Assembly (NCBI GenBank): GCA_001768565.1
Contig: MEOE01000026.1
Location: forward strand, 18,925-82,924
Reading direction: 5' to 3'
DNA length: 64,000 bases
Source of the DNA: Bacteroidetes bacterium GWF2_33_16
GTDB taxonomy: Bacteria; Bacteroidota; Bacteroidia; Bacteroidales; UBA12077
Shown here: positions 37,375 through 46,420 of the stretch, piece by piece
Layout of the letters: each line of letters starts with the position of its first letter
Position numbering within the stretch: the first letter of the stretch is position 1
Program-made: the position numbers and the translations under genes
Notes under the pieces: model-generated
What the model saw: the letters and a program-made list of their open reading frames with translations, nothing else
Told to the model about the DNA's origin: nothing
Databases searched by the model: none

Positions 37375-38634
37375 CTATCGCGAAGACTTTGACTTACCAT
37401 ACCACTTCTTAGAACTACTATTTCCGGAAGGTTTAGGTCTTGAATGACCTGAGTTTCTGCTTCGTTGTTGTTGTTTTGGAGCTTTAACAGGATTATGATC
37501 TAATAATGGGAACGGATGATTATCAATAACCTCTATTTTCTTTGAAATTAGCTTTTCGATATCCCGTAAATATGCTTTTTCTTCTGCGTCGCAAAATGAG
37601 AGTGCTGTTCCTTTTGCTCCTGCCCTGCCTGTACGGCCAATACGATGAACATAGGTTTCCGAGATATTTGGTATATCATAATTAATCACATATTCCAATT
37701 CATCGATATCAATTCCTCGTGCGGCAATATCTGTAGCTACCAATACACGTGTCGTTTGATCTTTGAAGTTTGCCAGAGCTCGCTGTCTGGCATTCTGTGC
37801 TTTGTTGCCATGAATAGCTTCAGCTTTTATATTGTGTTTTATTAGAATTTTGGCAACCTTATCTGCACTGTGCTTTGTACGAATAAATACTAATGCTGTT
37901 TTAATATCTTTGTCCTTTAAAACATCTATCAATAAAGCATTTTTATTGCCTTTATCAACAAAATATACATATTGCTTAATAATATCTACTGTTGACGAAA
38001 CGGGTGTTACCGAAACCTTTTTGGGATTATATAAAATCGTACTTGCCAATTTTACAATTTCGGGCGGCATTGTTGCTGAAAAGAAAAGTGATTGTCTTTT
38101 TTTCGGAAGTACTGTTAGTAATTTTCTAACATCATGAATAAAACCCATATCCAGCATACGATCTGCTTCATCCAAAACGAAAATTTCCACATTACTCAAA
38201 CTCAAATGTCGTTGGTTTAAAAGATCTAAAAGGCGTCCGGGTGTTGCAATTAAAATATCCACTCCGCCTCGCAACGATGATGTTTGAGGATTTTGATTTA
38301 CTCCTCCAAAGATAACTGTATGTTTTAAACCTGTATGTCGGCCATAAGATTGAAAGCTTTCTCCAATCTGAATGGCCAGTTCTCTCGTTGGAGTTACGAT
38401 TAAACTCCTAATTTTTCGTGTCTTAATATAGGTTTTATTTTCGCTCAATAATTGGAGAATAGGAATAGCAAATGCAGCAGTTTTTCCCGTTCCTGTTTGT
38501 GCACATCCAAGTAAATCGGTGCCTTGTAATATTATAGGAATAGATTGTGATTGTATCGGTGTTGGAATTTCATAGCCTTCTTCTTGTAGCGCTTTTAAAA
38601 TAGGTTCTATAATGTTTAATGATTGAAATGGCAT
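37375..38634 (-). CDS. DEAD-box ATP-dependent RNA helicase (RhlE-like)
   Basis: All superfamily 2 motifs are present: Q-motif region ([14 protein letters not shown]), [10 protein letters not shown] (motif I), PTRELAIQI (Ia), [11 protein letters not shown] (II), FSATMP (III), [15 protein letters not shown] (V) and [10 protein letters not shown] (VI). A basic Ser/Lys/Arg-rich tail follows from about 385. The organisation and tail match RhlE-type helicases that act in rRNA/mRNA remodelling. Confidence 0.94.
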   Translation of the reverse strand: MPFQSLNIIEPILKALQEEGYEIPTPIQSQSIPIILQGTDLLGCAQTGTGKTAAFAIPILQLLSENKTYIKTRKIRSLIVTPTRELAIQIGESFQSYGRHTGLKHTVIFGGVNQNPQTSSLRGGVDILIATPGRLLDLLNQRHLSLSNVEIFVLDEADRMLDMGFIHDVRKLLTVLPKKRQSLFFSATMPPEIVKLASTILYNPKKVSVTPVSSTVDIIKQYVYFVDKGNKNALLIDVLKDKDIKTALVFIRTKHSADKVAKILIKHNIKAEAIHGNKAQNARQRALANFKDQTTRVLVATDIAARGIDIDELEYVINYDIPNISETYVHRIGRTGRAGAKGTALSFCDAEEKAYLRDIEKLISKKIEVIDNHPFPLLDHNPVKAPKQQQRSRNSGHSRPKPSGNSSSKKWYGKSKSSR

Positions 38635-38835
38635 AATAATTTTTGTAATTAATTGTTAAATATATTTTTATTGTTTTGTTCAAATTGATGTATCTTTTGT
38701 TCTACTTACTGCATATTCTTTGTAAAACTTTAACTCTTGATTTTTGCAGATCAGAAAACAAAAAACACTGTAAATTGTAGATTTAATTGTTTCACATTAG
38801 GTATAAACCCAGAGAAAACAAGTAAAATAGAGAAT

Positions 38836-38859
38836 GGGACTAATAATTTTCTAATCCCC
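38836..38859 (-). terminator. Weak terminator-like hairpin after hflX
   Basis: On the minus strand GGGATTAG, a loop, and TTAGTCCC pair (one G-U) about 20 bases beyond the hflX stop. The T-tract that follows is interrupted. Confidence 0.35.
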
Positions 38860-38880
38860 TTACTATTGATTTCCACTACT

Positions 38881-40074
38881 TTAATATAGAAACTTATCGT
38901 ATGGATATCGGTTAATATGCAACTCACGTACTTTATCGTAAAGCATCTGCTTAAAACTATCGAGATTAACCTTGTGCTTAGCAGAAATAAAAATACAAGG
39001 GTCGTTGTTTTTTGCTATCCACATATTCTTAAGTTCATCAAGAGAATAGTTTTCCTGTGTACGTGGAGTAAGATCATCATCATCCTTTTTATCAAAGGTG
39101 TATGCATCAATTTTATTGAAAACAAGATAGGTAATAGCATCAGCAGTACCAATTTCTTTTAATGTATCATTAACTACCTGAATTTGATCTTCGAAATTTG
39201 GGTGCGAAATATCAACAACGTGTAATAAAATATCTGATTCACGAACCTCGTCAAGCGTTGATTTAAAAGACTCAACAAGGCTATGAGGTAATTTTCGAAT
39301 AAATCCAACCGTATCGGATAACAAGAACGGCAGATTACCAATAACCACTTTACGAACAGTAGTATCTAGTGTTGCAAAAAGTTTGTCTTCAGCAAAAACA
39401 TCCGATTTGCTAATCATATTCATAATCGTTGATTTACCAACATTTGTATATCCAACCAAAGCAACACGAATCATCTTACCACGATTTTTGCGCTGGGTGG
39501 CCATTTGCTTATCAATCTTCTTAAGATGCTCTTTTAATAGAGCAATCTTATCACGAACAATACGTCGGTCAGTTTCAATCTCGCGTTCACCTGGACCACG
39601 CATACCAATACCACCACGTTGTCGCTCAAGGTGAGTCCACATTCCAGCTAAACGAGGAAGTAAATATTCGTATTGAGCAAGCTCAACTTGTGTTTTGGCA
39701 TGTGCCGTTTGAGCACGTTTTGCAAAAATATCGAGAATAAGATTCGTTCTATCTAAAATCTTACATTGCAAAACTTTTTCGATATTCCGAAGCTGAGTTG
39801 GTGATAAATCATCGTCGAAAATTACCATATCAACTTCGTTCTCCTTAACAAACAATTCTATTTCGGCAAGTTTCCCTTCCCCAATAAAAGTACGTGAATT
39901 TGGGAGACTCATTTTTTGAGTATACTGTTTCAACGGTATGGCGCCTGCAGTTTCTATTAAAAAGGATAACTCATCAAGATACTCGCTTACTTGTTGTTCG
40001 TTTTGTTGCTGATTAATAACCCCAACTAATACAGCCTTTTCGGGTTGAGGAGTGTTATCAATATTTTTGGGCAT
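38881..40074 (-). CDS. hflX: Ribosome-associated GTPase HflX
   Basis: HflX splits stalled 70S ribosomes. The N-terminal HflX domain (about 15-190, with DDDLSPTQLRNIEK and the QRGGIGMRGPGEREIETDRR glycine-rich segment) precedes the GTPase domain. Visible G motifs are GYTNVGKST (G1), DTVGFIRKLPH (G3) and NKID (G4). Length of 397 residues is normal. The gene lies downstream of a TonB-like gene but is separated from it by a clear terminator. Confidence 0.96.
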   Translation of the reverse strand: MPKNIDNTPQPEKAVLVGVINQQQNEQQVSEYLDELSFLIETAGAIPLKQYTQKMSLPNSRTFIGEGKLAEIELFVKENEVDMVIFDDDLSPTQLRNIEKVLQCKILDRTNLILDIFAKRAQTAHAKTQVELAQYEYLLPRLAGMWTHLERQRGGIGMRGPGEREIETDRRIVRDKIALLKEHLKKIDKQMATQRKNRGKMIRVALVGYTNVGKSTIMNMISKSDVFAEDKLFATLDTTVRKVVIGNLPFLLSDTVGFIRKLPHSLVESFKSTLDEVRESDILLHVVDISHPNFEDQIQVVNDTLKEIGTADAITYLVFNKIDAYTFDKKDDDDLTPRTQENYSLDELKNMWIAKNNDPCIFISAKHKVNLDSFKQMLYDKVRELHINRYPYDKFLY

Positions 40075-40145
40075 TCTGATTATCTACTGTTTTAAACTAA
40101 AAGTATGCAAAGGTAATAATTTTTAGCACTTTACATGAATGTGCA

Positions 40146-40174
40146 TAAAAAAAGCCGGCTTATTGGCCGGCTTA
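40146..40174 (-). terminator. Rho-independent terminator after the TonB-like gene
   Basis: Eight-pair stem AAGCCGGC / GCCGGCTT with a six-base loop. On the minus strand a T-run follows. Confidence 0.87.
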
Positions 40175-40190
40175 AAGATCAATTTATTGA

Positions 40191-40862
40191 TTAATTTAAC
40201 TGGAAATTTATAACCACTCCATACATTGCTTTAACATACTTGCCTTGCTGAATTGCAGGCTCCCATTTAGGGGAATTTGCAATAACTCTTAAAACTTCCT
40301 GATCAACTACAGGATGTACTTTTCTTAAAATCTCTATATCGTACAATTTACCATCGGTACCAACAACAAACTTTACCTGCACTTTTCCAACCAACCCATT
40401 TTCGATAGCATCTTCAGGGAATTTTATATTTTCTAAAATATAATCCCTAAATGCCTTGTCGTTTTTACCCATAAACTTAGGATAAATTTCTACTTTATAA
40501 TATATTGGATCGTCAACAGAATCGGGTGTTGGCTCAAATATGGGCACCTTATTATCCGGAAAATCTTCTGAAGAAAGAATTTCTGGCTCATCAATAATAA
40601 TTGTTTTGTCCGGAACAATCATTGGCTCAATAACAAAAGCGGGTTTAACAATATTCTTCTTCTCTGGCTCTGTGCGAGTAATTGGTGGAGTAAACTCGAT
40701 AGTTTCGTCACCCTCTTTTGGTTCAAAAATATACAGGTTGCCAAGTTTGGTTGACCACTCAAATGCTGCTAAAATGGCTGCAAGAACAAGAACAATTCCT
40801 ATCTGAAAAAAAAGACTCCTCTTGTTTTCCAAATTTGCTTTTTCTGATTTTTTTGTTTTCAT
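40191..40862 (-). CDS. TonB family energy-transducing protein
   Basis: One N-terminal membrane helix (about 15-36) leads to a proline- and glutamate-rich periplasmic linker, then a C-terminal TonB domain: GLVGKVQVKFVVGTDGKLYDIEILRKVHPVVDQEVLRVIANSPKWEPA, read in pieces from about 155. It would couple the proton-motive force to TonB-dependent outer-membrane receptors. No ExbB/ExbD genes are adjacent, so it may be one of several TonB paralogues. Length (223 aa) is typical. Confidence 0.9.
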   Translation of the reverse strand: MKTKKSEKANLENKRSLFFQIGIVLVLAAILAAFEWSTKLGNLYIFEPKEGDETIEFTPPITRTEPEKKNIVKPAFVIEPMIVPDKTIIIDEPEILSSEDFPDNKVPIFEPTPDSVDDPIYYKVEIYPKFMGKNDKAFRDYILENIKFPEDAIENGLVGKVQVKFVVGTDGKLYDIEILRKVHPVVDQEVLRVIANSPKWEPAIQQGKYVKAMYGVVINFQLN

Positions 40863-41059
40863 GATCTTGGGGTATTAAATGATTAATAATTCTCGCCCCA
40901 CATTTTCGCTAATAGCCGGCTTCTATTATATTATACGTGTTTCAGCAGAAATAGTTAGTCTTTTTTTTGAGTTTTTAGCGAATTTATCCCCGTTTTTCAT
41001 AAAACGAAACGTGCAACCTTTATAGTATAAAATTTAACAGAATAAATTATTGACCAACA

Positions 41060-41091
41060 AAAAATCCGAAGTGTTTAACTTCGGATTTTTA
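41060..41091 (-). terminator. Rho-independent terminator after the greA-HIT operon
   Basis: Perfect 12-pair stem AAAATCCGAAGT / ACTTCGGATTTT with a five-base loop and flanking A/T runs, 20 bases beyond the HIT gene stop. Confidence 0.9.
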
Positions 41092-41109
41092 ATTATATAT
41101 TTTCACAGT

Positions 41110-41505
41110 TTATTCGAATGCTGCACTAATTTCCTGCGCTATTTTCTTAAACTCTTCTTCGCTCAATTTTAGTTTTGGTTTTGTAAAACTGGCATCAGCC
41201 TCGCTGTTTAGCGGTATTAAATGTATATGTGCATGAGGCACTTCGAGTCCTAAAACAACTACGCCAACACGTTTACAAGGGATAGTTTTATCAATTGCTT
41301 TCGCTACACGTTTTGCAAATAGTGAAAGGCCGGAAAGAGTTTGATCATCTAAATCAAATAAGTAATCTGTTTCTTTTTTCGGAATAACCAAGGTGTGTCC
41401 TTTTACTAATGGAAAAATATCCAAAAAAGCATAGAAATTTTCGTCTTCGGCAATCCGATATGAAGGGATTTCCCCTTCAACGATTTTAGTGAATATTGAT
41501 GCCAT
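41110..41505 (-). CDS. HIT family nucleotide-binding protein
   Basis: The histidine-triad motif is HAHIHLIPL near residue 91-99, the catalytic site of nucleotide phosphoramidases/hydrolases. N-terminal FTKIVEGEIPSYRIAEDENFYAFLDIFPL and HTLVIPK are typical of the HINT/YcfF branch. Length (131 aa) fits. It lies 11 bases downstream of greA, so both are probably transcribed together and end at the strong hairpin. Confidence 0.95.
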   Translation of the reverse strand: MASIFTKIVEGEIPSYRIAEDENFYAFLDIFPLVKGHTLVIPKKETDYLFDLDDQTLSGLSLFAKRVAKAIDKTIPCKRVGVVVLGLEVPHAHIHLIPLNSEADASFTKPKLKLSEEEFKKIAQEISAAFE

Positions 41506-41516
41506 ATAATTGAATT

Positions 41517-41990
41517 TTAAAGTGAGATTTCTAGCACTTCAAATTCGGCTGTACCCGAAGGAATTTGAACAATAATTACATCGCCCACTTTTTTCCCAAG
41601 CAGGCCTTTTGCAATAGGAGTATTTACTGATATTCTACCTTCTTTAAGATTTGCCTCGCTTTCAGAAACAAGCGTATATTGCATTACAGTATTGTTCTTT
41701 TTATTCTTAATTTTTACTTTATTCAAAATCTGAACAGTCGTTGTATTTAATTTCGATTGATCTAAAATTCTTGAATGTGCCACAACTTCTTTCAGTTTGT
41801 TGATTTTCATTTCAAGCATTCCTTGAGCTTCTTTGGCTGCGTCATATTCGGCATTTTCCGACAAATCTCCTTTGTCTCTCGCCTCAGCTATTTGCTGCGA
41901 AATCTTAGGTCGCTCAACAGACTCCAATTGTTCGAGTTCCTTTTTAAGTCTTTCTAAACCCTCTTCTGTTACATATGAAATTTTTGCCAT
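41517..41990 (-). CDS. greA: Transcription elongation factor GreA
   Basis: GreA rescues backtracked RNA polymerase by stimulating transcript cleavage. The N-terminal coiled coil (about 1-75) includes the tip acidic pair in RDKGDLSENAEYDAAKEAQ. The C-terminal FKBP-like domain has YTLVSESEAN and the ending GKKVGDVIIVQIPSGTAEFEVLEI. Length of 157 residues is standard. The start fits the family N-terminus. Confidence 0.97.
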   Translation of the reverse strand: MAKISYVTEEGLERLKKELEQLESVERPKISQQIAEARDKGDLSENAEYDAAKEAQGMLEMKINKLKEVVAHSRILDQSKLNTTTVQILNKVKIKNKKNNTVMQYTLVSESEANLKEGRISVNTPIAKGLLGKKVGDVIIVQIPSGTAEFEVLEISL

Positions 41991-42127
41991 ACTACATATT
42001 TTTTTGCATGTGCATATAAAATAAATAAAGAAGAATTCTGCCCGAGCAGAACTCTTCTTATGAATACAAAGGTATAAAAAAAATTTAAAATACCATCAAA
42101 TAAACACGTTACATTTTTATGGATCGA

Positions 42128-42589
42128 CTAATACTGCTTTCGATTTAGTATTTCAGAATTAATAACAGCCTGCTTTAAATCAAACTCTTCAACATTATAA
42201 ACTTCCTGTTCTGCTTTAGTCAGATCACTGTCGGAAATAGGGCTTGAAGAATCTTCATTCTGTTGATTGCCCAAAGTATGTTTAATGTATTTTTTTGTTA
42301 ATAGTGAATTCTTTTCTATAAAAGGAGAACGGCCTTCCTGAACAATTTTTTTGACTTCTTTATCTTCAGCTACTTTTTGAAATACAGGCTTTTCAACCCT
42401 AACTTGATCGTTTAAGAGATCTTCGAAGCTCTTAAAAATTGGTAATTCTGCATCCATATCAAGTTCTGCAAAAGGATTTTCGGCTCTTTGTGACTGAATT
42501 GGAGCTTTCTTTTTCTTGCCAATAGCTGATATAACAAAGGCCACCAAACCAATTATTATGTATAATATAGTATCAAAATTATCACCCAT
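42128..42589 (-). CDS. Small membrane-anchored hypothetical protein
   Basis: One N-terminal hydrophobic segment (about 6-24, TILYIIIGLVAFVISAIG) followed by KKKK and a charged, low-complexity cytosolic-looking tail of about 125 residues rich in Glu, Lys, Asp and Gln. No domain is recognised. The positive-inside rule places the tail in the cytoplasm. The isolated position and unstructured tail suggest a Bacteroidota-specific protein of unknown role. Confidence 0.6.
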   Translation of the reverse strand: MGDNFDTILYIIIGLVAFVISAIGKKKKAPIQSQRAENPFAELDMDAELPIFKSFEDLLNDQVRVEKPVFQKVAEDKEVKKIVQEGRSPFIEKNSLLTKKYIKHTLGNQQNEDSSSPISDSDLTKAEQEVYNVEEFDLKQAVINSEILNRKQY

Positions 42590-42759
42590 GTTATCTATTT
42601 TCTTATTTTTAAAAATACACTTTATAAAACTACTTTTCTTGATTTAAAATTGTTTTTTTTAATACTCATTCAAATTTATTTAGTTCGAATCAGTATTAAG
42701 TAAAAAAAATGAATGTCGATGTTATCTAATTAGAAATAAATACTTCTCGTTTTTAAAAA

Positions 42760-42809
42760 TGCTTTACTTTATTCATGATGAAAATTTGTAATCATTATCA
42801 AGTAAAGCA
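42760..42809. repeat. Inverted repeat upstream of the Rieske-like gene
   Basis: TGCTTTACTT at 42760-42769 is matched perfectly by AAGTAAAGCA at 42800-42809, with partial inner complementarity (TGATG / CATTATCA). It lies 73 bases before the coding start in a 292-base gap that otherwise shows no gene. It could be an operator or an mRNA hairpin. Confidence 0.4.
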
Positions 42810-42881
42810 ATAATTAGTAAGAACCTTCGCTTTATTATCTAAAGCATTTGCTTATTTTTACAATTATTAAATGAATTGAAA

Positions 42882-43346
42882 ATGAATCATCTAATTTCAA
42901 ATACAAAAATACGATTTTTTCTAATCCCAATAATTATTATACTACTCTTTATTCAATGCGATGATGATGACACTCCTGTTTTTCCTTATGTACGCTTTAA
43001 TATAACCCTTAGTATTAGTAACGATTTATTAAATATGAATATTGGTGAATATGTTTTTGTAAGTGGATATAATTATGGATTGGGCGGATTAATTATTTAC
43101 AGAAAAGATTATAGCGAATACCTTGCTTTTGATCGTGCCTGTACTCATGAAGCCAAGAAAAGTTGTATTGTAGAAGATGATATCGAACTTACTGGCTTAT
43201 TAGTTGAATGTTCTTGTTGTGGATCAAAATATTGGGTAATAAATACCGAAGATTTCGGAGCCGTTCACGAAGGTCCAGCAAGACATAGCTTGATGCAATA
43301 CCGAACCTATTTGAGTCTAAACTCTTTAATTGTTTATAACGATTAG
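42882..43346 (+). CDS. Rieske-like iron-sulfur lipoprotein with altered second ligand motif
   Basis: The N-terminal hydrophobic signal ends in Cys26 followed by DDDD, resembling a Bacteroidota lipoprotein with an imperfect lipobox (FIQC). The C-terminal half resembles a Rieske domain: first box C87-T-H89, second box C110-S-C-C113-G-S followed by KYWVINTEDFGAVHEGPARHSL. In classical Rieske proteins the second box is C-x-x-H, so here Cys113 replaces His. The set C87, H89, C110, C113 would be a 3Cys:1His ligation. The ATG start was preferred to a TTG six bases earlier. Role unknown; possibly periplasmic electron transfer. Confidence 0.7.
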   Translation: MNHLISNTKIRFFLIPIIIILLFIQCDDDDTPVFPYVRFNITLSISNDLLNMNIGEYVFVSGYNYGLGGLIIYRKDYSEYLAFDRACTHEAKKSCIVEDDIELTGLLVECSCCGSKYWVINTEDFGAVHEGPARHSLMQYRTYLSLNSLIVYND

Positions 43347-43365
43347 TAGAATCAATACTAAAAAT

Positions 43366-43400
43366 AAAAAAGGGAGCTCAAAAATTGAGCTCCCTTTTTC
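43366..43400. terminator. Bidirectional terminator between the Rieske-like gene and tsf
   Basis: Fifteen-pair perfect stem AAAAAGGGAGCTCAA / TTGAGCTCCCTTTTT with a three-base loop, placed between the two convergent stops. Confidence 0.92.
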
Positions 43401-43415
43401 TTATAAAATAGATGT

Positions 43416-44246
43416 TTACTGTTTAATTGAGCATCGTTTAAATGCTGTTACAGTTAAATCTTTCTCTGTTTGTTGTAAATATTGTTTAACAGAAATCTTG
43501 CTTTCTTTAATAAAATCCTGATTTAATAAGGTACTATCTTTATAGAATTTACCTAATTTACCCTGAGCAATTTTATCTACAAGATCACCAGTTTTTCCAT
43601 CAGCAATTGCTTGATGTCTTCCTATTTCAAGTTCTTTATCAATTACTGATTGTGGAACGAAGTCTTTATCAATAGCAACAGGATCCATTGCAGCAATTTG
43701 CATTGCAACATCTTTTCCAATTTGCACATTTAATCCAGATTTATTAAAACCAACCAGTGTTGCTAGTTTTTTATCGCTATGAATATAGAACCCAACCTGA
43801 CCAGCTTCTATTTTTTCATAAAAACCCAATTCAAGTTTTTCGCCAATAATTCCGGTTTGTTCAATAATTTTTTCAGCAATGGTTTTACCATCTAAAGCAA
43901 CTGTTTTTAATGCTTCCAAATCTGCTGGATTATTAGTTAAAGCTTTGTCAAGAATACTCTCGGCAATTTTAATAAAATCAACATTTTTAGCTACGAAATC
44001 AGTTTCGCATTTTAATGCAATAATTACACCTAAAGTTTGATTTTCATTTGTTGCTGCTAATACAATACCTTCACTGGCTTCACGATCAGAGCGTTTGTTA
44101 GCAATTGCCTGACCACGTTCTCTAATAATTTGTGTTGCTTTATCGAAATCTCCGTCTGCTTCTGTAAGGGCTTTTTTACAATCCATCATACCAGCACCGG
44201 TCATATGTCGTAATTTATTTACTTCTGTTGCAGTTATTTGAGCCAT
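43416..44246 (-). CDS. tsf: Translation elongation factor Ts
   Basis: EF-Ts is the nucleotide-exchange factor for EF-Tu. The N-terminal UBA-like domain ITATEVNKLRHMTGAGMMDCKKALTEADGDFDKA is nearly canonical, with the TDFVAKN exchange motif at about 81-87. Length (276 aa) is typical of the phylum. Thirty bases after rpsB; co-transcribed and terminated by the adjacent strong hairpin. Confidence 0.98.
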   Translation of the reverse strand: MAQITATEVNKLRHMTGAGMMDCKKALTEADGDFDKATQIIRERGQAIANKRSDREASEGIVLAATNENQTLGVIIALKCETDFVAKNVDFIKIAESILDKALTNNPADLEALKTVALDGKTIAEKIIEQTGIIGEKLELGFYEKIEAGQVGFYIHSDKKLATLVGFNKSGLNVQIGKDVAMQIAAMDPVAIDKDFVPQSVIDKELEIGRHQAIADGKTGDLVDKIAQGKLGKFYKDSTLLNQDFIKESKISVKQYLQQTEKDLTVTAFKRCSIKQ

Positions 44247-44276
44247 TTTCGTAATTCTTTATCAATTTGTACTTAA

Positions 44277-45149
44277 CTATTCTTCAACCTCATCAACTTC
44301 AGTTTCAGCAGAAACTTCGTCTTCAATTTCTTCTACTTCTGAAGCTACTGTTTCTTCCTCATCCGACTTTGCTTTTCTTGCTCTAGTCTTTCTAGGATCT
44401 AATCGAGGTGATTTGTCTGATTTACCTTTATCTTTTGATGGTACTTCTTTATCTTTTTCTAATTTTCTTTCTTCCAAACCTTCTTTAATTGCATCGGTTA
44501 TTTTATCAAGAATTAAGGAAATTGATTTTGAAGCATCATCATTTGCTGGAATTGGGAAATCAATTGGTGATGGATCAGAATTTGTATCAACTATAGCAAA
44601 TAAAGGAATATTTAAGCGTTTTGCTTCACGAACAGCAATATGTTCTTTACAAACATCAATTACAAACATTGCTGCAGGAAGTCTTGTCATATCAGCAATT
44701 GAGCCAAGCATTTTTTCTAATTTAGCTCTTTGACGAGTTACTTGAAGCTTTTCTCTTTTAGCAAGGTTAAGAAAAGTACCGTCTGTAGCCATTTTGTCAA
44801 TAGAAGACATTTTCTTTACTGCACGGCGAATGGTAGGAAAGTTAGTTAACATACCACCTGGCCAACGTTCAGTTACATAAGGCATATTTGTTGCAGCAAC
44901 TTTTTCGGATACAATATCTTTAGCTTGTTTTTTAGTTGCTACGAATAATATTTTTCGGCCCGATTTAGCAATTTGTTTAATTGCATTGCAAGCTTCTTCA
45001 AGCTTTACTTCGGTTTTTTGAAGGTCGATAATGTGAATTCCATTACGCTCCATGAAGATATAAGGAGCCATTGCTGGATTCCATTTTCTTTTAAGGTGTC
45101 CAAAATGTACACCAGCTTCTAATAATTCATTAAAATTTGTTCTTGACAT
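44277..45149 (-). CDS. rpsB: 30S ribosomal protein S2 with long charged C-terminal tail
   Basis: The S2 core (about 1-225) has LLEAGVHFGHLKRKWNPAM, the ERWPGGMLTNFPTI segment and DTNSDPSPIDFPIPANDDA. The last 65 residues are a Lys/Arg-then-Glu-rich extension ending VDEVEE. Most S2 proteins stop near 240 residues, so this 290-residue form is long. Operon order rplM-rpsI-rpsB-tsf is common in Bacteroidota. Confidence 0.98.
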   Translation of the reverse strand: MSRTNFNELLEAGVHFGHLKRKWNPAMAPYIFMERNGIHIIDLQKTEVKLEEACNAIKQIAKSGRKILFVATKKQAKDIVSEKVAATNMPYVTERWPGGMLTNFPTIRRAVKKMSSIDKMATDGTFLNLAKREKLQVTRQRAKLEKMLGSIADMTRLPAAMFVIDVCKEHIAVREAKRLNIPLFAIVDTNSDPSPIDFPIPANDDASKSISLILDKITDAIKEGLEERKLEKDKEVPSKDKGKSDKSPRLDPRKTRARKAKSDEEETVASEVEEIEDEVSAETEVDEVEE

Positions 45150-45270
45150 TTTAATTTTTTTTAACGTTTACATTCTTTTTACTTCGCAATTGCTGAGTAG
45201 CTCCATTGTCGGAAGTCTCAACAATTTAGATACTAAACGGACTATTATCCAATTATGGATTGTAAATATC

Positions 45271-45657
45271 CTATCGTTTACTAAATTGAAACTTCTTGCG
45301 TGCTTTTGGCTGTCCAGGTTTTTTGCGTTCTACCTCTCGTGGATCACGTGTTAAGAATCCTTCTTTTTTCAAAGCAGGTCTGTACTCAGGATTTACTTCT
45401 AGTAAAGCGCGTGAAACTCCCAAACGAACAGCTTCTGCTTGTCCTTTAACACCACCACCAAAAATATTCACTTTAACATCATACTTTTCAACTAGTCCAA
45501 GTAATGTTAAAGGTTGTTTGGCAATATACTGAAGTGTTTCTGTTGGGAAAAAATTTTCAATTTCGCGATCGTTAACTGTAAATTTTCCTTTTCCTTCGGT
45601 TAAATAAACTCGTGCCACAGCGGCTTTTCTTCTTCCTAAAGCATTTTTTACTTCCAT
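45271..45657 (-). CDS. rpsI: 30S ribosomal protein S9
   Basis: The 128-residue protein begins [15 protein letters not shown], contains [18 protein letters not shown] and ends in the basic tail ...RKKFQFSKR that reaches toward the decoding region. Five bases separate it from rplM upstream. Confidence 0.98.
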   Translation of the reverse strand: MEVKNALGRRKAAVARVYLTEGKGKFTVNDREIENFFPTETLQYIAKQPLTLLGLVEKYDVKVNIFGGGVKGQAEAVRLGVSRALLEVNPEYRPALKKEGFLTRDPREVERKKPGQPKARKKFQFSKR

Positions 45658-45662
45658 ACTTT

Positions 45663-46121
45663 TTATTTAATAATTGAGTTTAAATCTACTACTTTCGGTT
45701 TTTGTGCTTCGTGAGGATGCTCGCTGCCTTCAAAAACATAAAGATTTCTGAATAATGCGCTACCAAGTCTGTTTTTTGGTAACATTCCTTTTACTGCGTT
45801 TTCAATAACTTTAATTGGTCTTTTTGCCAATAATTCTTCTGCCGTTACTATTCTCTGACCACCTGGATATCCAGTGTGACGAATATATTGTTTATCTGCT
45901 AATTTGTTTCCAGTTAATTTAATCTGTTTAGCATTGATAACAATAACATTGTCGCCACAATCAACATGCGAAGTGAAAGATGTCTTGTGCTTTCCCCTTA
46001 GCATAAAAGCAACTTTAGAAGCTAACCGGCCTAAAACCTCATCTTTTGCATCAACAATCACCCATTCCTTTTGAACGGTAGCTTTGTTGGCTGATACTGT
46101 TTTGTAACTTAATGTATCCAC
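45663..46121 (-). CDS. rplM: 50S ribosomal protein L13
   Basis: The L13 signatures are [31 protein letters not shown], split, the [11 protein letters not shown] segment and [31 protein letters not shown]. The 152-residue length is standard. It is the first gene of the ribosomal block and is preceded by the best promoter match in the window. Confidence 0.98.
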   Translation of the reverse strand: MDTLSYKTVSANKATVQKEWVIVDAKDEVLGRLASKVAFMLRGKHKTSFTSHVDCGDNVIVINAKQIKLTGNKLADKQYIRHTGYPGGQRIVTAEELLAKRPIKVIENAVKGMLPKNRLGSALFRNLYVFEGSEHPHEAQKPKVVDLNSIIK

Positions 46122-46185
46122 TTTTACTCCTAACTTTTTAATTAATACCTATATACAAATATTCCTTGCTCAATTTTGCGGATTG

Positions 46186-46214
46186 CAAAAATACAAATAT
46201 TTTTTACAAATCAA
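46186..46214 (-). promoter_or_regulatory. Bacteroidota-type promoter for the rplM-rpsI(-rpsB-tsf) operon
   Basis: On the minus strand TTG, an 18-base spacer and TATTTTTG match the -33 TTTG / -7 TAnnTTTG pattern. The start codon of rplM lies about 65 bases downstream. Confidence 0.6.
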
Positions 46215-46367
46215 TTAAATTATTAACAATTTATTTGTTAATAACCTGTTGCTGTAAAAACATCATAAATTTGGTTACATATGTTTATGTAATGAGCCGC
46301 AAAATTAATTAAATTATTTAAACCTAAAATTTTATCGAGAAAAGAATTTAATCCTTAGCAATATTTT

Positions 46368-46396
46368 TTTGATTCTTCGTTTGAATTGTATATTTG
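46368..46396 (+). promoter_or_regulatory. Bacteroidota-type promoter for the O-antigen ligase-like gene
   Basis: TTTG, a 17-base spacer and TATATTTG (-7). The -7 box overlaps the TTG codon that a longest-ORF start would use, which supports the ATG 25 bases further on as the true start. Confidence 0.55.
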
Positions 46397-46420
46397 TTAA
46401 TTCATCAAATAAAATATGTA

